A stretch of DNA of 39,984 nucleotides. It comes from a virus. Below, in pieces: positions 1 through 7,430 of the stretch. The stretch lies in the IMG/VR virus record IMGVR_UViG_3300046000_009554, positions 1-39,984 of that record; one strand, given 5' to 3'. The translations under genes and the position numbers were made by a program. The notes under the pieces were generated by a model. The model was not told the DNA's origin, did no database searches, and saw only the letters and a list, made by a program, of their open reading frames with translations. Positions within the stretch are counted from its first letter, which is position 1; each line of letters starts with the position of its first letter.

Positions 1-777
1 AGTTGTCGCTGTTGCCGGTGTTGCCACTGGCGGGGTGAACTCACCCAACAACGAGCGGTGTCTTTCGATGAACCGCCTTGCCTCTGCTTTGAGGCCTTCA
101 TTCATTGCGGAGGCCACATCCGCAGGGCGGGCATGTGGGTTCTTCGCATACACCTCAGTTGCTACTTGATTGAGATACGCCTCGTCAAGGCCATTCTCGA
201 TGTGGTCCTGCAAAAGCTCGAAGCCTTGCTGCCTTGCCGTGGACGTCAGTTCGTGCATCGCGGACTCGTAGGAGCGCTGCGCCTGCTGCGCTTGATACGC
301 CTGCTGCTTCTGTTCAAGCTCGTCCACTTTTGCGGCGAGCGCTTCGTTCTGCTTGGCGAGCGGGTCGAGGCGCGCTGCGACGACGGGGCTGATGCGGTCG
401 GCCTGCTCAACACGCGCGAGCACTTCCTTCGGGTCGAGACCATGCGCACGGAAGAACGCGAGCGGGTCGTTCTTGAGCAGCGCTTCGGAGTCCTTTGCCC
501 GCTGGATGGCAGCGCGTTCGGCGGCGAGCGACGCGCGCTCAGCTTCGATGGCCTTGCGCTCCTCGGTGGCGCGAGCGGCTTGCGTTGCTTGGAAGCGAGC
601 CTGCACTGCACGCTCCGCTGCCTCTCGGTCTGGCGCTGGCGCTGCAACTGGTTGAACCAACGGAGGAGGCGCCACCGGTGCGGGCGTCTCTGCCACCTCC
701 GGTTCAACAAGTGGCGCCTCGGGTGGCGTGGCGCTGTCGTTCAGCGATGCGAGTCCTGCTTCAAGTCGTTCGTCCAT
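1..777 (-). CDS. Scaffolding protein, N-terminal part (gene crosses the contig ends)
   Basis: The frame opens with ATG at 777 after TAGGAG-ACCC and reads to base 1. Across the circle junction it continues as the segment ending at 39722, giving about 303 residues. The start is Pro/Ala/Glu-rich, followed by a long charged helix rich in Ala, Glu, Arg and Gln (about residues 50-165, coiled-coil-like, including AKQNEALAAKVDELEQKQQ), then a helical tail. It has no catalytic motifs. Acidic start, long coiled coil and a position between portal and major capsid are typical of podovirus capsid scaffolds, which guide procapsid assembly and leave before DNA packaging. The assignment rests on composition and synteny, not on a family motif. 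Portal ends 7 nt upstream. Confidence 0.8.
   Translation of the reverse strand, partial: MDERLEAGLASLNDSATPPEAPLVEPEVAETPAPVAPPPLVQPVAAPAPDREAAERAVQARFQATQAARATEERKAIEAERASLAAERAAIQRAKDSEALLKNDPLAFFRAHGLDPKEVLARVEQADRISPVVAARLDPLAKQNEALAAKVDELEQKQQAYQAQQAQRSYESAMHELTSTARQQGFELLQDHIENGLDEAYLNQVATEVYAKNPHARPADVASAMNEGLKAEARRFIERHRSLLGEFTPPVATPATATT
3..128. repeat. Terminal direct repeat, left copy (circle closure)
   Basis: Bases 3-128 are identical to 39859-39984, while bases 1-2 (AG) differ from 39857-39858 (CT). The repeat lies inside the scaffolding gene, and joining the copies keeps that frame open. This is best explained as assembly overlap of a circular or circularly permuted genome of 39,856 bp rather than a physical terminal repeat, although a short terminal repeat cannot be excluded. 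Confidence 0.9.
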
Positions 778-784
778 GGGTCTC

Positions 785-2716
785 CTATGCCTGCGCTGGC
801 ATCATTGGCGCCATATCCGCAGGCTGCGGCATGGGCGCGGTAGGCTGTGGCGGCTGCATCGCTGCCTCTGCTTGCGTGAGAATCTCGGTCACGCGCTGCT
901 CGTAGGTGCGCAGCATGTCGAGGCCGGGGTCGTCCTGGTCAACGCCCATCGCCTGCTCTCGTGCGAGGAAGAACGCGCAGCGTTGCTTGGCGTAGACCAA
1001 GTCCTGTACAGGCACAGGCTCACGCCATTCGTAGTCGCGAAGGATGCTCTCGATGTGCATGTCCGTGAGCGACTTGGGCGCGTTGCGAAGGTCGGTCTCT
1101 TCGTCGAGGTCGGGCAGCTCCAAGAGGCGCATCATGTCTTCGACGGTCATCGCGCCAGCCTGCACAAGCTCGCCAAGCTGCTGCTTGCGCGTGCCGAAGT
1201 CGCGAGAGAGCATCGACGTCGGGTGCATCGAGAGCACGTAGTCGTCGCGGTCCTGCATGACGTCGGCCCACTTGATGCGCTGAAGCATGCTCTTTGAGCG
1301 CGACACGTAGACCTCGTGCTCTGGGTCCTCTGAGAGCAAGTCGACGATGACGTGCGCAAGGTCGAGATGGAGCTTCTCGAAGGCCACTGCAACGGTCGTC
1401 AAGCGGTCATCACCGGTGTCGTTGTACTCGCGCAACGCTTCGCCGCTGGAGAGCCCCGCAGGCTTCTGGGAGGTTGCTTGGAGTCGACTGACGCCTGCGA
1501 TGTCGTAGGCGAACGATACGTTGCGGTCGAGCCACTCGAAGAGCTGCGGCGAGACGGGGTTCGGTGCGACGACGGTAGGCGGCGTGTCGCCTCGATACGC
1601 GATGACCTCTCCGATGGCGTTCGTCATGTTCGGCGCATCGACGATGGCGTGCTCTGGAAGGTAGACCTTCGAGGCGCCAAGAAGGCTGATGGTCTCGCGC
1701 ACCTTCGCCATGGTGCTCGTGATTTCGAGCTGGATGTCGGCGATGCTCTCCACGAGGCCCACGCCGTAGAAGCCCTCGTCGGCGCTTGCCCAGCGCACGA
1801 AGACAATGGGGAAGCGGTCGATGCGCTTCTTTTCGTCGCACAGCACAGCGTCACCAATGGCGATGACGTGGCGCCCATCCTCTGCGCCGTGCTTCGAGCC
1901 GAGGCGCCATGCCTCGACGATGCGCACGGGGTCGCACGAGGGGCTGTCGTGGTATTCTGGAGGGTCTGAGTCGCGTGGAACGAACTTCGCCTCGGCGATG
2001 GCCTTGCGGGCCTTGCGCGACAGCTTCTTGCGCTCCTCGCGCATCTCATGCTCTGCGCCCTCTTCAACCTCGGCTTCGTCCTCTGGCTTGTCCTCGCGCT
2101 CGTCCTCGTCGAGCATGGCCATGAGCACTGAACGGTCGAGCACTCGCGTAAGGTAGATGCTTCGAGGCTGCTCACGGCGCCCTTCGACAGGGTCGACCAT
2201 GACGTCCTGTGTGTCGACGCGCTCGACGACGATGCGCCCGTCGTGCGACGCGACGAAGAGGCCTCCGATGCCGTCAATCTCAGCGTCCCTGAACGCGGCA
2301 GTCGCCTTCGACGCAACGTTCGCGTCGCGGAAGATGCCCTCCATGTAACGGTTCGCGCGTGTTGTGCGGTCGCGCTGCGACCACGAGGCGCCGGTCGACA
2401 GGAAGACAGGCTTCGGGCGCTGGCGCGACGCCACGCGGGCCGTAGCCGTCTCGACGACGCTCTTGCACACGTTCACGGTGTACGACTCGCGCGCAAAGAA
2501 TGCGTTGAGCGCCTCGGCCATCTCGCGCGTCGTCTCAAGCGAAGACTCGAAGCCCTCGGCGTTGAACAAGGCGCGGTGCAGTGCGCGCTTGGCGATGCGC
2601 TTGGTGTTCGTCGTGGTCAGTTCGAGCGCGTCGAACGTGGACGTCACGAGCCTCCCAACTTCACCGGGTGAAGCCTTCCACCATGGGGCATGTCGTTTTA
2701 CCGGCGTCGGCGGCAT
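785..2716 (-). CDS. Portal protein (head-tail connector)
   Basis: This 643-residue protein is the expected size for a podovirus portal, the dodecameric ring at one capsid vertex through which DNA is packaged and ejected. The N-terminal half has a helical segment (residues 40-100) and a strand-rich part including DVMVDPVEG (171-179). An acidic insert lies at about 203-230. The segment around 403-433 (DIAGVSRLQATSQKPAGLSS then GEALREYND) matches the conserved portal signature after the wing/stem region. The C-terminus is Pro/Met/Gln-rich. The gene overlaps the terminase end by 19 nt and precedes the scaffold gene, the usual TerL-portal-scaffold order. Confidence 0.9.
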   Translation of the reverse strand: MPPTPVKRHAPWWKASPGEVGRLVTSTFDALELTTTNTKRIAKRALHRALFNAEGFESSLETTREMAEALNAFFARESYTVNVCKSVVETATARVASRQRPKPVFLSTGASWSQRDRTTRANRYMEGIFRDANVASKATAAFRDAEIDGIGGLFVASHDGRIVVERVDTQDVMVDPVEGRREQPRSIYLTRVLDRSVLMAMLDEDEREDKPEDEAEVEEGAEHEMREERKKLSRKARKAIAEAKFVPRDSDPPEYHDSPSCDPVRIVEAWRLGSKHGAEDGRHVIAIGDAVLCDEKKRIDRFPIVFVRWASADEGFYGVGLVESIADIQLEITSTMAKVRETISLLGASKVYLPEHAIVDAPNMTNAIGEVIAYRGDTPPTVVAPNPVSPQLFEWLDRNVSFAYDIAGVSRLQATSQKPAGLSSGEALREYNDTGDDRLTTVAVAFEKLHLDLAHVIVDLLSEDPEHEVYVSRSKSMLQRIKWADVMQDRDDYVLSMHPTSMLSRDFGTRKQQLGELVQAGAMTVEDMMRLLELPDLDEETDLRNAPKSLTDMHIESILRDYEWREPVPVQDLVYAKQRCAFFLAREQAMGVDQDDPGLDMLRTYEQRVTEILTQAEAAMQPPQPTAPMPQPADMAPMMPAQA

Positions 2717-4110
2717 TGCTGGATGACCTTTCTCTCGCGCGCCTTGAGCAACGCGGCTTCTTCGTCAAATGGAGGCTTGGTAGGTGGTGGCGTGTAGGTG
2801 AGAGCCCTACACTTCCTGGCGCCATATAGCAAGGTGTCCGAAAGATGGTCGCTCGCTGACACGTCGACGTCAGTGCGCGTCAGGTTCCACTTGAGGCCTG
2901 CGCACTCGTCGATGAGCGGCTGACACGCGGGGTCGAGCACAACGTCGCCATCGGCGAGCATGCCCGCGACGATGCGGCGTGCGCCTAGCTTGTCTTTCTT
3001 CTCGGCGCCCTCGAACCACTCGCCAAGGTTCTCGATGAAGTGTCGCCTGTAGCCTTCACCAAGGCCTCCGGTGTCCACGACGCACCACTTCAGCGGGAAG
3101 TCGTTCTTGATGCGCCTGATGGTCGCTACGATGCTATTGGGCGAGTCGCCTGGTGTTGCGTGAGACTGCACGACGTGCACGGGCACCTTTGTCGGCCCGT
3201 AGAAGATGCGTGACATACGTGAGAGTGGCATCGCGAAGACGCTGAATGCCGTGGAGGGCTTGCTCTCGGAGGTGCCAAGGTCGATGACGAGGCCGAACTC
3301 ATAGAGGTGCATCTCGTGCGTTGGGAAGGGCGCGAAGTTATGCGGGCCCATGGGGTAGACGAGTCCGCCAGCGTCAAGCGCCCACACGCCATCCCGAAGT
3401 TGCGCGCGCGTGATGGGGTCAAGCTCTTCGAGGCTCTGAAGGTACGCCTCTTGGTCGATGTGCGGGTTGTCAGCAAGCTTGGCGCTGATGAACGGACGTT
3501 GCTGGGTAGGGTCGTCGACGTAGCGACGCTTGACCCACTCGTGGCCAATGCCGCCAGGGTTTGCGCTTCCACGTCCAGCGAGCGGCACGTCACTGACCTT
3601 GGCGCGGCGTAGGCGACTGAACAGGTATTGGTACTCGTCAGCGCGCCATTGCGTGAGTTCGTCAACGCATATCGTCTGGTACTCGGCGCCCTGGTAGTTC
3701 TGGATGATGGTCGCTTTGTTCTCAGCGTAGCCGAACGTCAACGTCGAGCCGCTTGGAAGCTCCCATCGGTGTTCCTTCGCTCGCCAGCGTGCACCGGAAG
3801 GCGCGAGCCATTCAGCAGCGCGGTCCATGAGGGCGCCTGGTTGCGCCAAGTCGCTGAACGTTCGACGCAGCACAAGCGCGTTGTGGTCTGGCCGGTCAGC
3901 GTACTTGAGTGCACGCATGAGCAGCGCGGAAGACTTGCCACCGCCAGCTGCGCCGCCGTAGAGAGCGTCTAGGGTCGTGAGCGCAAGGAAGACGCGCTGC
4001 GCCGCCGTTGGCTCCTGGGGGCAGTACGGGATAGCCATTGCGGACGGCTTGTTGACGCGCACCGATTCCTCGATGGCGTCCAGTTCGGCCATGTCAAAGT
4101 AGTTGCTCAC
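2698..4110 (-). CDS. Terminase large subunit (TerL, packaging ATPase/nuclease)
   Basis: At 470 residues this is a complete two-domain TerL that powers genome translocation into the procapsid and cuts DNA. The ATPase half has a Walker A GGAAGGGKS at residues 52-60 and a Walker B TICVDE at 146-151. The RNase H-like nuclease half has the expected acidic residues in VIDLG (D277), CVVDTGG (D346) and SDHLSD (D421/D425). It starts with GTG at 4110, overlapping the upstream stop as GTGA. TerS lies eight genes upstream rather than directly adjacent. Which packaging strategy it uses (headful or unit-length) cannot be read from the sequence. Confidence 0.96.
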   Translation of the reverse strand: MSNYFDMAELDAIEESVRVNKPSAMAIPYCPQEPTAAQRVFLALTTLDALYGGAAGGGKSSALLMRALKYADRPDHNALVLRRTFSDLAQPGALMDRAAEWLAPSGARWRAKEHRWELPSGSTLTFGYAENKATIIQNYQGAEYQTICVDELTQWRADEYQYLFSRLRRAKVSDVPLAGRGSANPGGIGHEWVKRRYVDDPTQQRPFISAKLADNPHIDQEAYLQSLEELDPITRAQLRDGVWALDAGGLVYPMGPHNFAPFPTHEMHLYEFGLVIDLGTSESKPSTAFSVFAMPLSRMSRIFYGPTKVPVHVVQSHATPGDSPNSIVATIRRIKNDFPLKWCVVDTGGLGEGYRRHFIENLGEWFEGAEKKDKLGARRIVAGMLADGDVVLDPACQPLIDECAGLKWNLTRTDVDVSASDHLSDTLLYGARKCRALTYTPPPTKPPFDEEAALLKARERKVIQQCRRRR

Positions 4111-4451
4111 TCGGCCAACTTAGAGCCGCTCAAAACCAGCGCTTGACGCGCGAAGTTGCCAGCGCTGCCATCGCCCTTCTCCCATGAACCTAGGCCTTCC
4201 TCTGGCGTCAAAGGCGGTGCACTCTTCGTGGTGTCGATTGGCGGCCTACCCTCACGCAGTAGCACCTCGAATGCGCCGAGCGCCTCGATTGCAGTTGTGA
4301 GCGCATGCGCGTCCTTTGCGTTGCTCTCTTCGAGCCCATTCTTGAACCTCGTCAGACCGCGCACAGTGTTGATTGCGCGCCACTTCTCGGCGGCTTCAAC
4401 AGAGTCAGCGCGCATCCTACGCAGGTGTTCAATCGCGTCGGGAAGGTTCAC
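4107..4451 (-). CDS. Small conserved-type hypothetical protein in the packaging module
   Basis: A 114-residue soluble protein of unknown function. The N-terminal half is helical and charged, with residues 1-65 rich in Ala, Arg and Glu. The C-terminal third contains Pro/Gly-rich linkers. No catalytic motif or membrane segment is visible. It is translationally coupled at both ends: a 4-nt overlap with the gene ending at 4448 and a GTGA overlap with the terminase start. That coupling supports it being real and co-expressed with TerL, but it does not show a packaging role. Confidence 0.7.
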   Translation of the reverse strand: MNLPDAIEHLRRMRADSVEAAEKWRAINTVRGLTRFKNGLEESNAKDAHALTTAIEALGAFEVLLREGRPPIDTTKSAPPLTPEEGLGSWEKGDGSAGNFARQALVLSGSKLAE

Positions 4452-4639
4452 TTGAGCGCCTCCACTTGTTCGTCGGTTGCTTCATCGAGCCAGGTGCACC
4501 AGGGGGCACTCTCGTCTTCCTCAACGTGCTCCAAGTACATGCAGCCCGCGTCGTCTGGCACCCACGAGATAGATGCTGTCGTGCATCGGGGGCACGTGAA
4601 CGGCCCTTTGCGCTCTTGTAGCGTGTGCGGGAAGGTCAT
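4448..4639 (-). CDS. Small zinc-ribbon-like protein (63 aa)
   Basis: This 63-residue protein carries CPRC at residues 17-20 and further cysteines at C33 and C48. The pairing is compatible with a small zinc-binding or single-knuckle fold, but the second half is not a canonical zinc ribbon. The rest is strongly acidic (EEDESA, DEATDEQ). It overlaps both neighbours by 4 nt. No specific function is recognised. Confidence 0.6.
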   Translation of the reverse strand: MTFPHTLQERKGPFTCPRCTTASISWVPDDAGCMYLEHVEEDESAPWCTWLDEATDEQVEALK

Positions 4640-4947
4640 TCGCAGCTCATCGCAGGGTTGTCGCTAACGCACCCGCACGGCGTCCAGTTGCACCATGAGG
4701 GGCATTCGTCGCGAGGAGCGCACACGTACGGCGCATCGCTCGAAGTGGCGTCAGAGGGCGCGCCAGCGTCGACAACGGGCATAGGCGCACAATCGCAGCC
4801 AGAGGACGCCAGGAGAAGCGCGAGCATACACTTCGACGCGGCGCGTTCAGACTTGCGCACGCGTTGCTTCACCTTGGCGAATGCGCGCAGAACGACGCGA
4901 GGCATACGCGCTTGATTCGCTGGCAGTTTGGCGTCGCGCAGCTTCAT
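4636..4947 (-). CDS. Putative Cys-rich lipoprotein with a basic N-terminal extension
   Basis: The 103-residue product begins with about 40 Lys/Arg-rich residues. A short hydrophobic run, MLALLLASSGC, follows and ends in a lipobox-like cysteine at residue 51, although the -3 position is Ser rather than Leu/Val/Ile. Next comes an Ala/Asp/Ser/Pro spacer and a Cys-rich end with eight cysteines in about 35 residues. Translation from the in-frame ATG at 4827 would give an ordinary short lipoprotein signal. The tether composition is reminiscent of Myxococcota lipoproteins. The role is unknown: host-surface modification and outer-membrane disruption are both possible. It overlaps its neighbours by 4 nt at each end. 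Confidence 0.6.
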   Translation of the reverse strand: MKLRDAKLPANQARMPRVVLRAFAKVKQRVRKSERAASKCMLALLLASSGCDCAPMPVVDAGAPSDATSSDAPYVCAPRDECPSWCNWTPCGCVSDNPAMSCE

Positions 4948-5078
4948 GGAGTCACCACAGCTTGCCAGACATGCGCGACGATAAACGCACCGCCCGCGAG
5001 AATGGCGACGTTTAGCGCGACCACGCCAAGCATGAGCCCGACGAACATAGCGAACGCAGGTGCATCATGGCGCTTCAC
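4944..5078 (-). CDS. Small single-TM membrane protein (44 aa)
   Basis: This short gene starts with GTG at 5078, overlapping the upstream stop as GTGA. Its stop overlaps the next ATG as ATGA at 4944-4947. It encodes 44 residues: a short basic start (VKRHDAP), a long hydrophobic stretch at about residues 9-37 (FAMFVGLMLGVVALNVAILA then GGAFIVAHV) and a short polar tail. One long membrane helix is likely. It sits directly upstream of the lipoprotein gene, suggesting a functional pair. A holin-like role is possible but unproven, because the recognisable lysis genes are elsewhere (23.5-26.3 kb). Confidence 0.65.
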   Translation of the reverse strand: MKRHDAPAFAMFVGLMLGVVALNVAILAGGAFIVAHVWQAVVTP

Positions 5079-5329
5079 AGGCCCTCACCAAAGCACACGA
5101 TGTTCGCGAATGGAATAGTGGTGCCGTTGATGACGACGCCGACGCTCGTGACCTCCCAGGCGCTTCCCTTCATGCGCTCATCATCACTGCGAAAGCGCGT
5201 GATGCTCTCCGGGCGCGATGGCTTGTCAGGGAAGAACACGAAGACGGGGCGCGCGAAGTGACATGCCCAGGGCTTAGCTGGCGCATCGTCGACGGTCGTT
5301 GAACGAGAAGAAACGCGTTGAGTGCTCAT
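5075..5329 (-). CDS. Hypothetical protein (84 aa)
   Basis: Translation starts at the ATG at 5329, preceded by AAAGGAAA and overlapping the upstream stop as ATGA. This start is preferred to an in-frame one further out. The 84-residue product has a Ser/Arg/Thr-rich start and a strand-rich C-terminal half (VTSVGVVINGTTIPFANIVC) resembling a small beta domain. No family is recognised. It is coupled by GTGA to the small membrane protein downstream. Confidence 0.65.
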   Translation of the reverse strand: MSTQRVSSRSTTVDDAPAKPWACHFARPVFVFFPDKPSRPESITRFRSDDERMKGSAWEVTSVGVVINGTTIPFANIVCFGEGL

Positions 5330-5508
5330 GTGCTTTCCTTTGTGTCGATTGGCGCCCACTGCGGAGCGCTAGGAGGCGAAGGGACGAGGAACTGCGCGAA
5401 CCTTCCAGCGCGCCCTGGCTCATGCTCTGTAGGCAGAGCAGACGGCTCGCGAACGCTCTTTGGACGCGGCGCAAGGTTCGTGTGCCTGAACTCTTTCGAA
5501 AAGCTCAT
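5326..5508 (-). CDS. Short Pro/Arg-rich hypothetical protein (60 aa)
   Basis: A 60-residue, proline- and arginine-rich and probably disordered product starts at the ATG at 5508. The start has an AAAGGTCC ribosome-binding sequence and an ATGA overlap with the GNAT-like gene. Its stop overlaps the next start in the same way. No domain, signal peptide or membrane segment is visible. Support comes from translational coupling on both sides. Confidence 0.55.
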   Translation of the reverse strand: MSFSKEFRHTNLAPRPKSVREPSALPTEHEPGRAGRFAQFLVPSPPSAPQWAPIDTKEST

Positions 5509-5891
5509 GTAGGACCTTTCGTGAAGTGTAGGAGCGCGCGCCAGGGTTCTGGGCGCCAATCGTTCGCCTTGTGCGGCAAAGGCCATGCGCTGATTCGCTT
5601 GCAGCCGCTCGCCGCAAAGAGCTCACGCGCATAGCCTAGACCGCGTGCTTCGGGGCGCACATAGCAGGCGTGAACAGCTTCACCGTCGTGCGCCAGCCAC
5701 CCTAGAATCGTCGCAGGGTCGCCGTCGGGGTGCACGATGAGCACGCGCAGAACAGGCCACAAAGCGCGCGAGACGCCATCCATGACGCTTTCTGCGATGT
5801 GCCTATCTACTCCGCGCCTGGGGCCCTTTGTGCGCCACGTGAGGAGCACGAGCGCGGCATCATCCTGTGTTGCGTGGCGAATAGCGCTCAT
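5505..5891 (-). CDS. GNAT-fold N-acetyltransferase-like protein
   Basis: The 128-residue protein has the GNAT order. An N-terminal strand-helix (MSAIRHATQDDAALVLLTW) leads to a central strand (LRVLIVHPDG). The acetyl-CoA-binding motif A lies at about residues 73-92, with VHACYVRPEARGLGYARELF containing the R-x-x-G-x-A-type pyrophosphate loop. It is shorter than most stand-alone GNAT enzymes (about 140-170), and the C-terminal strand region is divergent. Phages carry GNAT-like folds both as enzymes and as structural proteins, so the substrate and even activity are uncertain. The start at 5891 overlaps the upstream stop as ATGA. Confidence 0.68.
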   Translation of the reverse strand: MSAIRHATQDDAALVLLTWRTKGPRRGVDRHIAESVMDGVSRALWPVLRVLIVHPDGDPATILGWLAHDGEAVHACYVRPEARGLGYARELFAASGCKRISAWPLPHKANDWRPEPWRALLHFTKGPT

Positions 5892-6043
5892 GTGCGCACC
5901 ACGCGTTGAACGACGCAAAGCACGCGCTCGACGTCTACGCGCTCCGGCTTGTCATGCTTGCGCGAGAGCTTGGCGGCTTCGATTGCGTGCGTACCAGCGT
6001 CGTGCATGCGCTTAGCCTTAGCGGCTTGCTTCCACGGCTTCAC
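5888..6043 (-). CDS. Small basic protein (51 aa)
   Basis: GTG at 6043 overlaps the TerS stop as GTGA, and the stop overlaps the GNAT-like start as ATGA. The 51-residue product is Lys/Arg-rich and helical in appearance (KPWKQAAKAKRMHDAG), with no membrane segment. Its position between TerS and the rest of the packaging genes suggests expression with them, and the basic charge would allow nucleic acid binding. No function is recognised. Confidence 0.6.
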   Translation of the reverse strand: MKPWKQAAKAKRMHDAGTHAIEAAKLSRKHDKPERVDVERVLCVVQRVVRT

Positions 6044-6480
6044 GTGAGCCACCCGTTGCGCCTTCCAATCGCTTCCCAGCGTGCGCGCGCCTCTTCCTCG
6101 TTCGCAGGCACCTCAGGCTTGTCCACGATGCTCTGTTCGAGCTGGAGCTTATCCCCGAAGCGCGAGGGACTGTGCTTAGAGAGAGCCCATTGCGCCGCTT
6201 TGACGTCACCTTGCCGCGCAGCTTCGAGAACCACGCTCCACAGTTCAGCGACGCTCGTGCCCATCGCGCGTTTCGCACGCGCAGTGAAAGCCGCAAAGTC
6301 AGATTCGCGCCCCTCGTGAAGGTCACGAGCACCTTTGCCGAGCCAGCGCAAAGTAGTCTCGTAGTGCACCCCGGAGATAGCGCATGCCGTATCGAGCATA
6401 TGCCCAGCCTCCAAAGCTTCGAGGATATCCCGCATCGCTTCTGCGGACGCTCCAAACACGACGATGCCTTTTGGACTCAC
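6040..6480 (-). CDS. Terminase small subunit (TerS)
   Basis: GTG at 6480, preceded by GAAGAAGAG, gives 146 residues. A helix-turn-helix lies at about residues 27-50 (MLDTACAISGVHYETTLRWL). The segment FAAFTARAKRAMGTSVAELW and then GDVKAAQWALSKHSPSRFG (91-109) resembles small terminase proteins that recognise the packaging site and load TerL. The C-terminus is acidic and charged. A longer reading frame extends upstream but overlaps the 6584-6940 gene and lacks a ribosome-binding site. GTG at 6498 is an alternative start without clear Shine-Dalgarno support. Confidence 0.83.
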   Translation of the reverse strand: MSPKGIVVFGASAEAMRDILEALEAGHMLDTACAISGVHYETTLRWLGKGARDLHEGRESDFAAFTARAKRAMGTSVAELWSVVLEAARQGDVKAAQWALSKHSPSRFGDKLQLEQSIVDKPEVPANEEEARARWEAIGRRNGWLT

Positions 6481-6542
6481 CTGCTCTTCTTCGCACACAA
6501 AATGCGCTTGCGCAACAAAACAACGCACATTCCACGCGAAAA

Positions 6543-6566
6543 GGCGCGCCCCGAAAAGAGCGCGCC
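6543..6566 (-). terminator. Weak terminator or attenuator hairpin upstream of TerS
   Basis: GGCGCGC at 6543-6549 pairs perfectly with GCGCGCC at 6560-6566 around a 10-nt loop. Read leftward, the stem is followed by TTTTCGCG. The T-run is short, so partial termination or attenuation between the 6584-6940 gene and TerS is more likely than a full stop. Confidence 0.4.
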
Positions 6567-6583
6567 AAAAATGCGCAAAACAG

Positions 6584-6940
6584 TCACGCGTCGTAGTACG
6601 TCGAAGGCATGAACTCAGGGTCAGCGCGTGGAAGCGAACGTGCGTTGCGCTGAATCTCGCACTCGACTTCAAACGCCCGCGCAAGCTCGTTCGCCACGTA
6701 CTCGCGTTCAGCCCTGCCCACCTTGACGCCCCACTCTTTGAAGTAGAGCCGGGCACCTTCAGTGACGTAGTAGAGCCAGAGCTTTGGCGCCTTGCTCGCG
6801 TCGTAGGTGCCCTTCCGCATGCGCTCCAAAAGCGCGGACTCAACCGCCTTGCGCTTAGGGTAGAGTGCTCCCTCGCTGGCAATCGCGAGGCCAAACTCAA
6901 CCGCAAGAACCGTATCAACCGCTGCGTTTTTCGTCGTCAT
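6584..6940 (-). CDS. Hypothetical protein, first gene before TerS (118 aa)
   Basis: The 118-residue protein is helical and charged, with aromatic residues in WLYYVTEGARLYFKEWGVKV at about residues 54-73 and an acidic, polar C-terminus. No known family is recognised. It follows a leftward promoter/operator region at 6958-6996 and precedes TerS by about 100 nt, so it may be the first gene under that promoter. ATG at 6940 is preceded by AGAAAGTGAGACAAG. Confidence 0.7.
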   Translation of the reverse strand: MTTKNAAVDTVLAVEFGLAIASEGALYPKRKAVESALLERMRKGTYDASKAPKLWLYYVTEGARLYFKEWGVKVGRAEREYVANELARAFEVECEIQRNARSLPRADPEFMPSTYYDA

Positions 6941-6957
6941 CTTGTCTCACTTTCTTT

Positions 6958-6996
6958 GATTAGAGTAGCATTCTACTTGCGCATGCGCAACAACAA
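6958..6996 (-). promoter_or_regulatory. Leftward promoter with palindromic operator
   Basis: On the minus strand a -10-like TAGAAT (6975-6970) sits just downstream of the perfect palindrome TTGCGCATGCGCAA (6977-6990). A second reading is TTGCGC-N17-TACTCT. The half-site matches the operators beside the XRE repressor at 18.0-18.1 kb. The 16-mer at 6958-6973 recurs with one mismatch at 7952-7967. Repressor control of the late operon is inferred. Confidence 0.55.
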
Positions 6997-7224
6997 TCAG
7001 CAAGCAACCCAACACCTAAGCTTAGGCGTCCACACCCATGGCGTTCGCCCTGATTCGCGGCAAGGAACGCCAAGAGAGCGTGCGAGTCTGCGGGCTGCTC
7101 TCTTGGCCTCACGAAGCGTCGTGTGCGAGCTTTTCACACGCAGATCGTCGCTATCGTCGTCATAGGTAAGCACTTCGTACTCGGTGCCCCACGATGCACC
7201 GTATACGACATCCGTAACACTCAC
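6997..7224 (-). CDS. Hypothetical protein (75 aa)
   Basis: The 75-residue protein has a strand-rich acidic N-terminus (YEVLTYDDDSDDL), an Arg-rich central helix (LREAKRAARRLARSLG) and a Trp-containing tail. No family is recognised. The arrangement resembles small phage proteins that interact with nucleic acid, but this is not evidence of function. It starts with an ATGA overlap of the upstream gene and ends before the 6958-6996 regulatory site. Confidence 0.6.
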   Translation of the reverse strand: MSVTDVVYGASWGTEYEVLTYDDDSDDLRVKSSHTTLREAKRAARRLARSLGVPCRESGRTPWVWTPKLRCWVAC

Positions 7225-7430
7225 GACGCCACCACCTTGCCGTGCGTCATTTCAATCCACTCACACGTTGGTGTGTGTTCTGCGCGCGCAAGCACCACGC
7301 CACCAAGCGAGTAGTCTGCGCGCTTGCTTGAAACCATGCGCTCGCAGTAGCGGCAGCGCGTTGGGGCGTTCTTGGCGGCTTCGATCTCGGCGAGAAGCGC
7401 CTTGTGTGCGTAGAGTTCGAGGGGGGTCAC
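7221..7430 (-). CDS. Small protein with CxxC-type zinc site (69 aa)
   Basis: A 69-residue protein with CRYCE at about residues 26-30 and HTPTC at about 52-56, spaced like a one-knuckle zinc-binding site. The N-terminus is a charged helix. It is coupled by ATGA overlaps to genes on both sides. No function is recognised. Confidence 0.6.
   Translation of the reverse strand: MTPLELYAHKALLAEIEAAKNAPTRCRYCERMVSSKRADYSLGGVVLARAEHTPTCEWIEMTHGKVVAS

Noticed and set aside
6481-6918. N-terminal extension of TerS to 292 residues
   Set aside because: It would overlap most of the 6584-6940 gene in another frame and its translation is Ser/Arg-rich shadow sequence; GTG 6480 has a plausible ribosome-binding site.
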